This document shows positions 12,500-21,763 of a stretch of 64,000 nucleotides of DNA, one piece after another. The notes below the pieces were generated by a model, which was given only the letters and a program-made list of their open reading frames with translations, did not search any database and was not told where the DNA came from. Numbering within the stretch: position 1 is the first letter of the stretch; each line of letters starts with the position of its first letter. This DNA is from Carettochelys insculpta (lineage: Eukaryota > Chordata > Testudines > Carettochelyidae). The stretch covers positions 120,006,001 through 120,070,000 of the forward strand of contig NC_134137.1 in the NCBI RefSeq assembly GCF_033958435.1, read 5' to 3'. The translations under genes and the position numbers were made by a program.

Positions 12500-12810
12500 C
12501 ACTCTTCTTTACTCACTTTCCCCTGTCCGTCATGATTTTATAGACCCCTGTCATATCCCCCATTAGATGTCTTTTTTTCAGTCTGACAAGTTGCAGTGTT
12601 GTTAATCTCTCTCCTCATATGGCAGGCATTACATACATCTAATCATTTCTATTGTGCTTTTCTGAACTTTTTCCAATGCCAAGATTATTCTTTTTTGGTG
12701 AGACAAACAAGTCTCGATGCAGTATTCAAGATTTGGGCCTGTCTTGGCTTTATATATAAGTAATAACATATTCTCTGTCTTATTTGTCCCTTAATGATTC
12801 CCAAGTGCAA
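12500..12810 (-). mobile_element. Old CR1 fragment, RT C-terminal region
   Basis: The plus strand reads CATGATTTTATAGACCCCTGTCATATCCCCC and later TTTTCTGAACTTTTTCCAATGCC, the antisense of the CR1 RT C-terminal coding region (compare 48010-48160). Strongly diverged, no open frame. It may extend to about 13050. Confidence 0.75.
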
Positions 12811-13555
12811 AAGATGTTTCTTAGCTTATATCCCCAAGTCTGTTTAGCCAACCCAAGACCCAAAGCTTTCTCTTTCTAGGTTTGTCTGTGTTCACATTGT
12901 GCTCACAAGTTATTGGTTGGCTTTAATAATAATACTGTCCCGACTTCTCTTTGTCCTTCCTACCAGTCTCTGAGAGGTTTTGATTTGTCCTATAACAAGG
13001 CTTCACCCAGCTTAAAACTTCTTGGGCACAGTACCTGATATGTCACCTTTATTGGGCTTTTTCCAAGAAACACAGAGGAGTGTTGCCTTTTGTACTTCAG
13101 ATAAAAATTGCAAATGTTTGGTTTTTATTAGAAATCATTAGGGTCTCTTGTTATATGATTCTTCAGCAATAGAGTATAAATATTTTTAGCTATCACGGTA
13201 AAATAAATTTCTCCTGATTAGCTGGATTTTTCTGCTAAAATAGGCAATCTCCTTGCCTGTCTTCACTGGATCCAATGGTGGATATTGAAAGGTGAGCAAC
13301 CAGTTAATTGGGCATCTGTCTTATTAATAAGGTTTGCTAGGGTGTAGAACTAAGACTTCAAGACCTTACCAAATACTTCTAATCTCTCTCTCATTCTCCA
13401 AGGAAGATGTGTCTGCTCCCAAGGACCAGAAGTCTTAACCACCTCCTTTGTGCCAAAGCCTCAGAACTTCTGCCCCCTTCTGGAAGACGAAAGTTCTAGC
13501 TGTCCCCAGCCAGCTACCAAATATGCAGGTTTCCCTTCCCTGAAACCCAACAACT
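12811..13555. other. Unassigned DNA
   Basis: The first part may be further decayed CR1. The rest holds nothing recognisable. Confidence 0.4.
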
Positions 13556-13629
13556 TCTGTAGTAGGCAGTAGTAGTAGGCATCCTTCAGTCTAGGTAGAG
13601 AATGGATTTCTCACTTCGTAGTTCCATTT

Positions 13630-13745
13630 GGGATCATCATTTGCAGCGTCGACTGTGACTGTGAAGGCCCACACGAGAGTGACAGTCCTTGCTGCATCTG
13701 TCGCATGTGTAATGGGTATCTGGCAAGTCCTTACTGTGCTTTCTG
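13630..13745 (-). CDS. C-terminal zinc-finger end of the LINE polyprotein
   Basis: On the minus strand one frame reads YTCDRCSKDCHSRVGLHSH followed by SRRCK and a stop. Spacing C-X2-C-X12-H-X3-C fits a nucleic-acid-binding zinc finger. It lies just downstream of the GHV-RM region and before the 3' tail, and is too short to stand alone. It is read in a different frame from the ORF at 13904-14332, so the parent protein is frameshifted. Confidence 0.65.
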
Positions 13746-13903
13746 TGGGCTCGCTTCTCTTCTGCTAGCTGTCTGATCCTCATCTCACCCTTCTGAAGGC
13801 CCTTGTATAGTTCCTGCCTCCATTTGCTGTGATCGTCTGCCAGTTCCTCCCAGCTGTCCGGCTCGATGTCTACCTCCCTGAGGTCCCTCTTTCAAACATC
13901 TTT

Positions 13904-14332
13904 CTAGTGCAACTGGGGGCATCCGGGAGGTCTTTTGCCAGAAGCTAGCTCACCATGCAGGATGTCTTTTGGAATCCTTCCATCATTCATCCTGTGGACG
14001 TGGCCAAGCCAGCGGAGCCGCCGCTGCCTGAGGAGGATGTGCCTGGTTGAGATTCCAGCTTGCTCAAGGACGGCAATGTTGGACACTCTGTTCTTCCATG
14101 ATATTCCAAGGATGTGCCTGAGGCAGCGCAAGTGAAAGACGTTCAGCCTCTTTTCCTGGCGGGCGTACAGGGTCCAAGACTCGCTGCCGTAAAGGAGGGT
14201 GCTGAGGATGCAGGCTCTGTAGACTTGCATTTTGGTGTGGGTGTGCAACTTGACATCATTCCACACTCTCTTGCTGAGTCTGGACAGAGTTGTGGCTGCT
14301 TTTCCGATCCTCCTATTTAGCTCAGTCTCCAA
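13904..14332 (-). pseudogene. LINE RT C-terminal domain fragment
   Basis: 142-residue frame: ETELNRRIGKAATTLSRL at residues 2-19, LLYGSESWTLY near 46-57, RLRWLGHVHRMNDGRIPKD near 105-123. This is the region after the RT thumb in many RTE/I-like non-LTR elements. It ends at a stop after GCPQLH, where intact relatives continue toward the zinc finger. Part of the LINE at 13560-16169, not a host gene. Confidence 0.8.
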
Positions 14333-14418
14333 TGACGGTGTCAGTGATGGTGAACCCCAGGTAAACGAACTTGTGGATGACCTCTAACGTATAGTTGTCA
14401 ATGCTGATTGATGGAGGT

Positions 14419-15034
14419 TCAGCAACATCCTGACCAAGTACGTTTTGTCGTCTTTAGGCTGATGGAAAGCCTGAAGTCCTTGCATGCTTTGGAGAACTGA
14501 TCCAGCAGTTTCTGAAGCTGGTCTTGTGTGTGTGACACTACACCAGCGTCCTCTGCGAACAGCATATCTCTGAGAACTTCCCACACCTTAGATTTAGCTT
14601 TCAGCCTTGCAAGATTAAACAGTTTCCCATCAGATCTTGTGTGCAAAAAGATGCCCTCTGTTGAAGATCCAAAGGCATGCTTCAGGAGGAGCACGAAGAA
14701 GATCCTGAACAAGGTCGGAGCAAGGACGCATCCTTGTTTGACGTCACTCCTGATGCTGAAAACATCTGATAATGCGCTGTCATATTGGATGGTTCCTCAT
14801 GTCTTCGTGGAAAGACTGGATCATCTTGAGTAACCGTGCTGGACAGCCTATCTTGTGGAGCAGTTTGAACAGTCCATCCCTGCTGACCAAGTCGAAGGCC
14901 TTGGTCAGGTCGATGAAGGCAATATAGAGTGGCTTCCTCTGTTCCCTGCATTTCTCCTGCAGCTGTCTCAGAGAGAAAACCATGCCAATGGTAGATCTGT
15001 CTGCACGGAATCTGCACTGTGATTCAGGATACAC
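14419..15034 (-). pseudogene. LINE reverse transcriptase core, frameshifted
   Basis: Three overlapping minus-strand frames (14780-15034, 14682-15017, 14419-14712) together carry the RT palm: motif A IAFIDLTKAFD, then the region before motif B, then MLFAEDAGVVSHT as motif C. The first Asp of the FADD motif is Glu here, which should abolish activity even without the frameshifts. The plus-strand ORFs in the same place are shadows. Confidence 0.8.
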
Positions 15035-15152
15035 CCTCTCATCAATCTTCTGGAGTCTGCCAAGGATGACGCAAGCGAATAGTTTACCAGTGATGCTTAG
15101 GAGGGAGATTCCACGGTAATTGTTGCAGTCGCTTCTGTCTCCTTTGTTCTTA

Positions 15153-15740
15153 TTACAATGTTAGCATATCCTTTGGAACCTCTTCCTCTCTCCAGCACAG
15201 GCACAGTAGGTCATGTAGGGGTTCTAGGAGAGTGTCTGTGGCACACTTGATTACCTCTGGTGGTATACCATCCTGGGCCGGGGCCTTTCCTACTGGAATG
15301 CTGTCGATGGCTTTCTTCAGTTCGTCCATAGTTGGTTCTTGATCCAGTTCATCCATTACTGGCAGGAGCTTAACGGCATGGAGGGCTGTATCAACCATAG
15401 TGTTCTCGCATGAGTACAGCTCGAAGTAGTGCTCAACCCAACGCTCCATCTGTTTGGCTTTGTCAGTGATGAAGTCACCAGATTTGGGTTTCAGAGGTGC
15501 CATCTTGTTCTGGGTGGGTCCTAATGCCTTCTTGATGCCCTCATACATTCCCCTGAGATTACCAAAGTCAGCACTGGTCTGGATGCTGCTGCATAGCTCG
15601 AGCCAGTAGTTGTTGGCACAGCGCCTGGCTGTCTGCTGTACTGTTTTTCTGGCTTCTCTGAGTGCTTGCAGGGTACTCTGCCTCGGTGAGCATTTGTATT
15701 CCAGGAGTGCAGTGCGCTTCTTTTTGATGGCTGGAATCAT
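15153..15740 (-). pseudogene. LINE linker and RT N-terminal region
   Basis: 195-residue open frame. Residues 40-70 read RCANNYWLELCSSIQTSAD and LRGMYEGIKKALGP; near 160-185 it has SIPVGKAPAQDGIPPEVIK, the usual start of a LINE RT domain. The same blocks (CANNYW, DGLKKALGP, NGKAPGKERIPAEVLK) occur in the copy at 57.5-58.6 kb, so the two LINEs are one family. It stops where the RT fingers should continue. Confidence 0.8.
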
Positions 15741-15835
15741 CTCATCGGCATTAGCTCGAACCAGTCCTTTGTGTTTCTAGCTCTTCTTCTGAACGCCAAC
15801 AAGGCCGTGTTGTAATTTGTATCCCTCAGATGCTG

Positions 15836-16169
15836 CTATCTGGATGTCACATTGGCACCCCCAGGTCTGCTGCGCAGATTCTCCTCGAGGGGGTCTCTGA
15901 ACTTTTCAGCTCTCTCTGAGTTTGCGGTCTTTCTGACATCAATGCGGGGCCTTCCAGTTGGTTTAGAGTGGTACAGCTTCTTGGGTCTCACCTTGAGTTT
16001 GGAGCAAACTAGCGAGCGATCTGTATCGCAGTTGGCGCTATGATAGCTTTGTGTCAGAAGGACGTTTTTGAGGTTATCACATCTAGCGATGACCACATCT
16101 AGTTGATGCCAGTGTTTCGAGCGTGGGCGTCTCCATGACGCTCTGTGCTGTGGGTTGGTTTGGAAAAAT
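15836..16169 (-). pseudogene. LINE APE endonuclease, C-terminal part
   Basis: The minus strand carries a frame with SKHWHQLDVVIARCDNL and then the SD-H-like block CDTDRSLVCSKLKVR (a His is expected where Ser stands). This is the end of an APE-type endonuclease. The domain's first two thirds are absent because the sequence meets the DIRS left end near 16170, and no continuation is visible beyond the DIRS right end. Confidence 0.7.
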
Positions 16170-16345
16170 GGTTCTTCTACGAGTGTCCCCGTGGGTGCTC
16201 CACGTTAGGTGTCGGGCTCGCCCTGGCGCCGCAGGTCGGATCTTTCCACCAGTTTCTGCCAGACCGCACATGCGCCAGCGCGCGCCACTCCCTTGCGCGC
16301 TCCCGGCCACGTGCGCGATCCGGTCCCCGCCAGTTCCTCTTTAAC
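16170..16345 (+). repeat. DIRS left inverted terminal repeat
   Basis: Starts GGTTCTTCTACGAGTGTCCC and runs through GCACATGCGCCAGCGCGCGCC to CCCCGCCAGTTCC. The same sequence, with scattered differences, is found inverted at about 21825-22000. Similarity between the two ends stops shortly after CCCGCCAGTTCC. Relative to the right end, the outer 29 bases are missing. Confidence 0.85.
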
Positions 16346-16676
16346 CGCCATCGGCTGCAGACGGAATCCGCTCAGGCTACGGCCAGAGTCAGCATATTTA
16401 ACGTTCTTAAAGTGTGTTAGTTTCTTTTTCAGTTTTTTAGATTAAGTTAGCTTATTGTTTTCCAAAAAAAAAAAGAGGAAGGAGTAAAGCTTCCAGTCTC
16501 AGTAACAAGTGGCGCACCGGAGGCCCGGGGACGTAGGGCCATTAGGTCTTCTGCTGCGGCAGGCTGAGTCAGAGAGGGGAACAGGCACAGAGAAGGTGCT
16601 AAGTACCCTATTAACATCTCAAAGACTCACCATAATGTCCTCTTCAGGATTCAAAAAGTGAGAGTCGTGTCGCGAA

Positions 16677-18326
16677 GTGATGCCGGCCTCCGACGGGCAC
16701 AGTCAGTGTATAAGGTGCCTTGGGGAATCTCATGTCACCCAGAAATGTTCCTTCTGCGCTAAGCTCACAGCCAGAGCAAGGAAAGACAGGGAGATGCGGC
16801 TCAAAATGCTGCTCTTCGACAAGGCCCTCCAGCCAGACGTGCCGGAGCGGCTGCAGCAGGAGAGACCCGCAGGGGCCCATAAAAGGAAAGCTGCCTCCCT
16901 CACCCCATCAGCGCAAAAATGGAGGAAGCTCTCACCAACCCGATCTCTGCTGGCAGCCACAGCGAGCGGGACGGGTGGAGTGCATAGCCCCCAGCCGCAG
17001 TTACAGCTGAGCGGCGGCGGCGCAGAGACGCACATGGCAGAGGCTGAGCCTCCGATAATCAAACAGCCGCCCCGCACCACTGGCAGGGCAGCGGCCAGGC
17101 AAGTGCCAGAACCGGCGGCACCGATGCCCGGGAAACTGGCGGTGCAGAGCGCGCAGGCACACAGCCTGCAGGCACCAGGGGAGACCACCCGCGCGGCACT
17201 GCAGCAGAGTGTGCCGAGCGCGGCGCAGACAACAGGGCCGAGATCCCCGACGCGAAAGGGGGCGGAGCCAGCCCCGCAGGGGAGGGGAAAGGCAGCACAG
17301 AAAACCCGGCACCGCAGCCCTTCTCCAGACAGGGCTTCAGGGCTGCTCGCTCTGAGCTCTCTGCTCATGCTGCGGACCCCAACAAGAAGGCAGGGGTCAC
17401 CCCCATCCCCGTTCGTACAGCCAGCCTCACCATGGCTCGGACCACCTTTGCCTTTTTTGGGCTTTGAACCTTTGGAGTACTACCAAAAGTCAGTCTCTCC
17501 AGTATCTCAATTATCCAGACGATCTCGCTCCCCCAGGCGCAGGGGGTATGTGCCTCGAGAGTGGTCCAGGTCCCCATCTCAGGAGCAGTGCCCGTGTTGC
17601 CATGGTCACCCCTATCACGCGGGACATAGACACCATAGGCATACTCCCAGGGACAGATCCCCCCAGATGGTTCAATATCCCCGAGGGCAATCGCGGACGG
17701 GGACGGAAACGCAGATATCTTGGGGGGAGTTGATTCTGGAACCCCGAGATTTTCCCTCGCAAGAATCTAGCGTGAGGATGTATCACCATCAACAGGACCC
17801 AGAGGAGTGCAGAGAGGCTTACCCTAGCGGTTCCTCGCTATCTTCCCCTGACGAGGCCACAGCCCCAGGGGACGTTCATCCTCTGGACGATCTCAAACAG
17901 TTCCAAGAGCTGTTTAAAAGGGTGGCCTTCACGCAAGGCATCCAAACAGCAGAGGTGCAGGAGAAACACCATAAGCTTCTTAAAAACCTGAGACCTCCGG
18001 CCTCTTCCAAAATAGCTATTCCGCTTGATGAAGCAATCATGGAGTCCGCCACCACAATATGGCAGACCCCTGCGTCTACTCCGTCTATAAATAAGAGAGT
18101 GGATAAGAAGTACTTCGTCCCGGCGAAGGGCATGGAGTTCCTGTTCAGCCACCCGCAACCAAATTCTCTGGTGGTGGAATCGTCTCAACAGAGGTTGAAA
18201 ACTTCAGTACAAGACAGGGGGAACGGACAAAGATGCCAAGAAACTAGAGTTGTTCGGCAGAAAGGTCTACTTCTCTACCCTACTGTTGAGAATGGCGAAT
18301 TACGCAGCACATCTAGCGAACCATAA
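16677..18326 (+). CDS. DIRS ORF1, gag-like protein (main part)
   Basis: 549-residue frame, the nucleic-acid-binding structural protein of a DIRS element. Residues 11-27 hold a C-X2-C-X4-H-X4-C-X2-C cluster (CIRCLGESHVTQKCSFC), typical of the gag start in vertebrate DIRS. The middle is Pro/Ser/Arg-rich with RSRSPRRRG and a Cys/His-rich patch (CPCCHGHPYHAGHRHHRH), and an acidic segment precedes the C-terminal domain. Near 18217-18221 the frame shifts: the conserved C-terminal gag part continues in the next frame (18250-18783), while this frame runs on to a stop at 18326. The minus-strand ORFs over this region are shadows of high GC. Confidence 0.8.
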   Translation: MMPASDGHSQCIRCLGESHVTQKCSFCAKLTARARKDREMRLKMLLFDKALQPDVPERLQQERPAGAHKRKAASLTPSAQKWRKLSPTRSLLAATASGTGGVHSPQPQLQLSGGGAETHMAEAEPPIIKQPPRTTGRAAARQVPEPAAPMPGKLAVQSAQAHSLQAPGETTRAALQQSVPSAAQTTGPRSPTRKGAEPAPQGRGKAAQKTRHRSPSPDRASGLLALSSLLMLRTPTRRQGSPPSPFVQPASPWLGPPLPFLGFEPLEYYQKSVSPVSQLSRRSRSPRRRGYVPREWSRSPSQEQCPCCHGHPYHAGHRHHRHTPRDRSPQMVQYPRGQSRTGTETQISWGELILEPRDFPSQESSVRMYHHQQDPEECREAYPSGSSLSSPDEATAPGDVHPLDDLKQFQELFKRVAFTQGIQTAEVQEKHHKLLKNLRPPASSKIAIPLDEAIMESATTIWQTPASTPSINKRVDKKYFVPAKGMEFLFSHPQPNSLVVESSQQRLKTSVQDRGNGQRCQETRVVRQKGLLLYPTVENGELRSTSSEP

Positions 18327-18783
18327 TTTTGACAACTACTCCAGGCTGACTTCCCTCATGGACTCGCTTCCAGAGGACAAGAAGCCGGTGCTCAAGACCA
18401 TCGTGCAGGAAGGCTACGCAGCCTCGAGGACGGGAGTTCAGATCGCCCTAGACATAGTGGACACGGCAGCACGCTCAACAGCTACGGCAGTGGTCATGCG
18501 CAGGGAGTCCTGGCTCCAAACATCGGGTATCCCAAGGGATTTGCAACGAGCAAGGGCGACGACAACAGCACCAGCAATACAGAACTCCCAGGCGACGTTC
18601 CCAACAGAGCCGTGCGTCCTCGGGGCAGGGCCAAAGGCCACAAGTTTGACACACAGATCCAGGGCTGCACCATCACTACCATCGCACAATGTCATCCGAA
18701 GCTATTATTCCACCATCGCCTCCGACCATTCTACCACCAGTGGCAAAGGATCACCACAGACAAATGGGTACTGGAGATCATAG
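18222..18783 (+). pseudogene. DIRS gag C-terminal domain, in a shifted frame
   Basis: The frame holding the ORF 18250-18783 continues gag: LLRMANYAAHLANHNFDNYS, then SLPEDKKPVLKTIVQEG, then DIVDTAARSTATAVVMRRES, the helical C-terminal block conserved in vertebrate DIRS gag proteins. The coding similarity starts just after the G run at 18217-18221, before the first ATG. The last 60 residues overlap the beginning of the RT frame, as is normal in DIRS. Confidence 0.75.
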
Positions 18784-19007
18784 CCACGGGGTACGCGATC
18801 CCCTTCCAGTCACTCCCACTGCCACGGCCTCCACCCAGGCCCCACCTAAAGGATGACTCCCACGAAGCGAGACTCAAGCAGGAGGTAGACCATCTCATAC
18901 TCATAGGGGCAGTGGAAAGAGTGCCGGAGCAACTTCGAGGGAAAGGGTTCTATTCCAGATATTTCCTCACGGGGAAAAAAAGACAGGAGGCTGGAGGCCC
19001 ATCCTAG
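18612..19007 (+). pseudogene. DIRS RT, N-terminal fragment before a frameshift
   Basis: From about residue 40 this frame reads DKWVLEIIATGYAIPFQ, HEARLKQEVDHLILIGAVE and GFYSRYFLTGKK, the conserved start of the DIRS reverse transcriptase. At the A run 18975-18981 the frame is lost and a stop follows at 19007. The expected WRPILDL and RYLRKQRF motifs occur in another frame between 18985 and 19052, so the break is one indel in a homopolymer. A sequencing or assembly slip is also possible here. Confidence 0.8.
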
Positions 19008-19051
19008 ATCTTCAGGGCCTCAACCGGTACCTGCGCAAGCAACGCTTTCGG

Positions 19052-20593
19052 ATGATTACAGTCACCTCTATACTTACGGCACTAGACGATGGATATTGGT
19101 TCGCAGCCCTCGACTTACAGGACGCGTATTTCCGCATAACTATCGACCCGGCTCACAGACGCTTTCTCCGGTTTATGGTAGGCAAAGAACATTTTCAATA
19201 CAAGGTTCTGCCGTTCGGCCTCTCCTCTGCCCCCAGCGTCTTAACCAAGACCTTGGCAGCGGTGTCAGCCTACCTGCACAGACAGAGGGTGTTTATATTC
19301 CCATATCTGGATGACTGCCTACTGAAAGGGGCCTCGAAGGAGGAGGTACTTTGCATGATACGTGTCACAACAGGCACGTTCTCTTCGCTGGGCCTGGTCA
19401 TCAATCTGGCAAAATCAAAGATAGACCCCACACAGGACATAGAGTTCATAGGGGCATGTATAAATTCTATCACAGCAAGGGTTTATCTACCAAAGACATG
19501 CTTTCGAGCCATCGGTTCCCTCGTGGAGGTCATCACCTTCAGCCCTACGGTGCCGGTTCTGATGTGCTTACAGCTGCTGGGCCACATGGCAGCAGCGACG
19601 TTTGTAGTACAAAACGCCAGGTTACACATGCGCAGCATGCAGCACTGGCTGGCGAGCGTCTACAAACCGGCAGCACATACCGTTCACAGGGTGGTGTCAC
19701 CCACGACAGAGGTGCGCAGATCCCAGCAATGGTGGGTGAACCCCAAGAACATACTAACAGGGGTGCCCTTTCACCAACCACATATATTGGTTTTCCTCAC
19801 TACAGACACCTCCCACATAGGGTGGGGAGCACACATGGGCGAAGAGGTGATGCAAGGACTGTGGTCCTCCATGGAGCAGTCACTGCACATAAATATACTG
19901 GAGCTCAGAGCAGTGTTCAATGCCTGCAGACACTTTCGAGACCATATACACGGCAAAGTAGTCGGGATCAGTACAGACAATACCTGCACCATGTTTTATA
20001 TAAATCAGCAAGGAGGAGCTCGGTCCTGTGCCTTATGTGCGGAAGCAGTCCGATTGTGGAACTGGTGCATCGCCAACAATATAACCTTGAAAGCCTCGTA
20101 CTTACCAGGCGCTCACAATGTGAAGGCAGACCAGCTGAGCAGGCGCTTCGCACTCACGCACGAGTGGCAGATCCGTTCCGATCTGCTACGACCGATCTTT
20201 CACGCATGGGGTTTTCCCCAGATAGACCTGTTTGCCACTCAACACAACAAGAAGTGCCCACAATCCTGCTCCAGGGCAGGACTGGGATGGGGGTCCCTGG
20301 GGGACGCATTCACGATCTTTTGGAGGGGCCCCTTGCTTTACGCATTTCCTCCCACAGTGCTTATCCACAAAGTCTTGCAGAAAGGCAGGAGAGAGGGAGC
20401 CCAAATGATCCTAGTAGTCTCAATGTGGGATCGACAGCAATGGTTCCCCTTACTCCTGCGCATGTCGGACCATCCACCCATGCCCCTCCCGGTGGCGCCG
20501 GATCTGCTCACGCAAGCTCAGGGGTCCATAGTGCATCCACACCCCCGAGGCCTACAACTGCAGGCATGCTTAATCTATGGCTCAGCTCCCTAG
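19052..20593 (+). CDS. DIRS reverse transcriptase-RNase H
   Basis: 513 residues copying the RNA into DNA and removing the RNA strand. RT: motif A AALDLQDAYF at 18-27, motif B LPFGLSSAP at 53-61, catalytic YLDD at 85-88. RNase H: Asp252 in TTDTSHIGWGAH, Glu284 in ILELRAVF, Asp309 in STDNT, Asp360 in NVKADQLSR, so all four expected acidic residues are present. The C-terminal part (QIDLFATQHNKK, then FPP) is the usual post-RNase H region of DIRS. The annotated ATG is not the true start: RT begins upstream in the 18612-19007 frame beyond the A-run frameshift. The 3' end overlaps the recombinase ORF by about 30 bases in another frame. Confidence 0.92.
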   Translation: MITVTSILTALDDGYWFAALDLQDAYFRITIDPAHRRFLRFMVGKEHFQYKVLPFGLSSAPSVLTKTLAAVSAYLHRQRVFIFPYLDDCLLKGASKEEVLCMIRVTTGTFSSLGLVINLAKSKIDPTQDIEFIGACINSITARVYLPKTCFRAIGSLVEVITFSPTVPVLMCLQLLGHMAAATFVVQNARLHMRSMQHWLASVYKPAAHTVHRVVSPTTEVRRSQQWWVNPKNILTGVPFHQPHILVFLTTDTSHIGWGAHMGEEVMQGLWSSMEQSLHINILELRAVFNACRHFRDHIHGKVVGISTDNTCTMFYINQQGGARSCALCAEAVRLWNWCIANNITLKASYLPGAHNVKADQLSRRFALTHEWQIRSDLLRPIFHAWGFPQIDLFATQHNKKCPQSCSRAGLGWGSLGDAFTIFWRGPLLYAFPPTVLIHKVLQKGRREGAQMILVVSMWDRQQWFPLLLRMSDHPPMPLPVAPDLLTQAQGSIVHPHPRGLQLQACLIYGSAP

Positions 20594-21621
20594 AGAGCAC
20601 ATGTACGGCGGAAGTGCAACAAGTCCTAGAAAGTAGTAGGAGGACTTCCCCCAGGAAGACCTACAAGCAGAAATGGACTCGCTTCACGGCATGGTGTTCT
20701 ACCAAACAGCTGCCCCCCCTTGCTGTGCCTATACTGGTAATATTAGAGTATTTACTGGACCTCAAGAGAGGAGGACTCTCTCTATCCTCGTTAAAGGTCC
20801 ACCTTGCCGCCATTTCGGCGTTCAGACACGAAGAGGAAGGGCACACGGTGTTCACCCATCCCATGGTTACCAGGTTCCTCAAAGGGTTGGTAAACCTATA
20901 CCCCCCTTGGAAACCGCTTCCACCTTCATGGAACTTAGACCTGGTGCTTAATGCGCTAACGGGACCACCGTTCGAGCCTTTGGCCATGGTTTCCCTCCGC
21001 CTCCTTACGATAAAGACGACCTTTCTTCTCGCAATCACGTGAGCTCGCAGGGTGAGCGAGCTTGCGGCAGTTATGGCAACGCCACCCTGCACTGTTTTTT
21101 CCAAGGAGGCGGTAACCATACGGCTGCATCCAGCCTTTGTTCCTAAAGTTTCTTCTGAGTTTCACATTAACGAACCTATTGTTTTACCCTCGTTTTATCC
21201 AAAGCCTCATAACTCTAACGAAGAGGCGTGCCTACACCTCCTGGACGTGGGGAGGGCGTTGGCTTTCTATATAGACAGGACTAAGTCCTTCTGGAAAACG
21301 GATAGACTCCTAGTCTCTCTCGCTCCCAAATCGAAAGGAGAAGGTCTCTCTTCACAGAGAATCTCGAAGCACATCGTATCCTGCATAAAAATGTGCTACG
21401 AACTCAAAAAGACTCCGTTACTGGCCACACCCAGGGCTCGTTCCACTAGGGCGGTGGCGGCATCAACAGCCTTCTTCAAGGGCATTGTGCTAAAAGACAT
21501 TTGCAGAGCGGCGACCTGGTCATCCTATGACACCTTCGCCAAACATTACGCCCTTCACAGGGTATTCCAAGAGGATACCCGTCTCTCGACAGCGGTCCTC
21601 TCGGGGACAAGCTGCACATAA
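20566..21621 (+). pseudogene. DIRS tyrosine recombinase with an in-frame stop
   Basis: Phage-integrase-type recombinase that integrates DIRS DNA. From the ATG at 20566 the N-terminal SAM-like core-binding domain is readable (RKTYKQKWTRFTAWC, VILEYLLDLKRGGLSLSSLK, THPMVTRFLKG). A TGA at 21040-21042 then interrupts the frame just before ARRVSELA, which holds the first catalytic Arg. The frame continues in phase to 21621. Box II normally reads HxxR; here it is RSTR, with CGT (Arg) at 21439-21441 where His is expected, a single base from CAT. The Tyr-containing end TFAKHYAL is kept. The stop and the lost His both predict an inactive enzyme. Confidence 0.88.
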
Positions 21622-21666
21622 TCCAATTACCCACCTCCTATGTTGGGTTACTGCTGGGTAGTCACT

Positions 21667-21763
21667 TAATGTGGAGCACCCACGGGGACACTCAAAGAAG
21701 AAAGAAAGGTTACTCACCGTAGTAACGGTGGTTCTTCGAGATGTGTCCCCGTGGGTGCTCCAC
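21667..21763 (+). repeat. DIRS internal complementary region
   Basis: Just after the recombinase stop, TGTGGAGCACCCACGGGGAC (about 21669-21690) is followed at 21701-21763 by the opposite-strand version of the right terminus. These short pieces are complementary to the element ends, which is what the internal complementary region does when DIRS DNA is circularised. Confidence 0.75.

Larger units (their letters stand above)
13560..16169 (-). mobile_element. Non-LTR retrotransposon (LINE), clade not assigned, broken open frame
   Basis: Read on the minus strand, domains appear in this order. First, the C-terminal part of an APE-type endonuclease (about 16160-15850: KHWHQLDVVIARC, later LVCSKLKV). 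Then a linker and the RT N-terminal part in an ORF at 15153-15740 (GKAPAQDGIPPEVIK). RT motif A FIDLTKAFD lies in the ORF 14780-15034. Motif C appears as FAEDA where FADDA is expected (ORF 14419-14712). A C-terminal region YGSESWTLYARQEKRL...RWLGHVHRMNDGRIPKD fills 13904-14332. Last comes a CCHC-type zinc finger just before the stop near 13630. The 3' tail is CTACTA-like (GTAGTAGTAG on plus at 13560-13580). Several frame changes break it. Its 5' end stops at the DIRS element. The GHV-RM C-terminus resembles RTE/I-type LINEs, but I do not fix the clade. Confidence 0.85.

Noticed and set aside
16730..17368. 212-residue minus-strand ORF opposite DIRS gag, and other long antisense ORFs in 16.2-22.0 kb
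   Set aside because: High GC makes antisense frames open; the plus frames carry the recognisable domains.
19351..20565. First 405 codons of the frame that later becomes the recombinase
   Set aside because: This part overlaps RT-RNase H in another frame and has no domain; recombinase similarity starts at the ATG at 20566.
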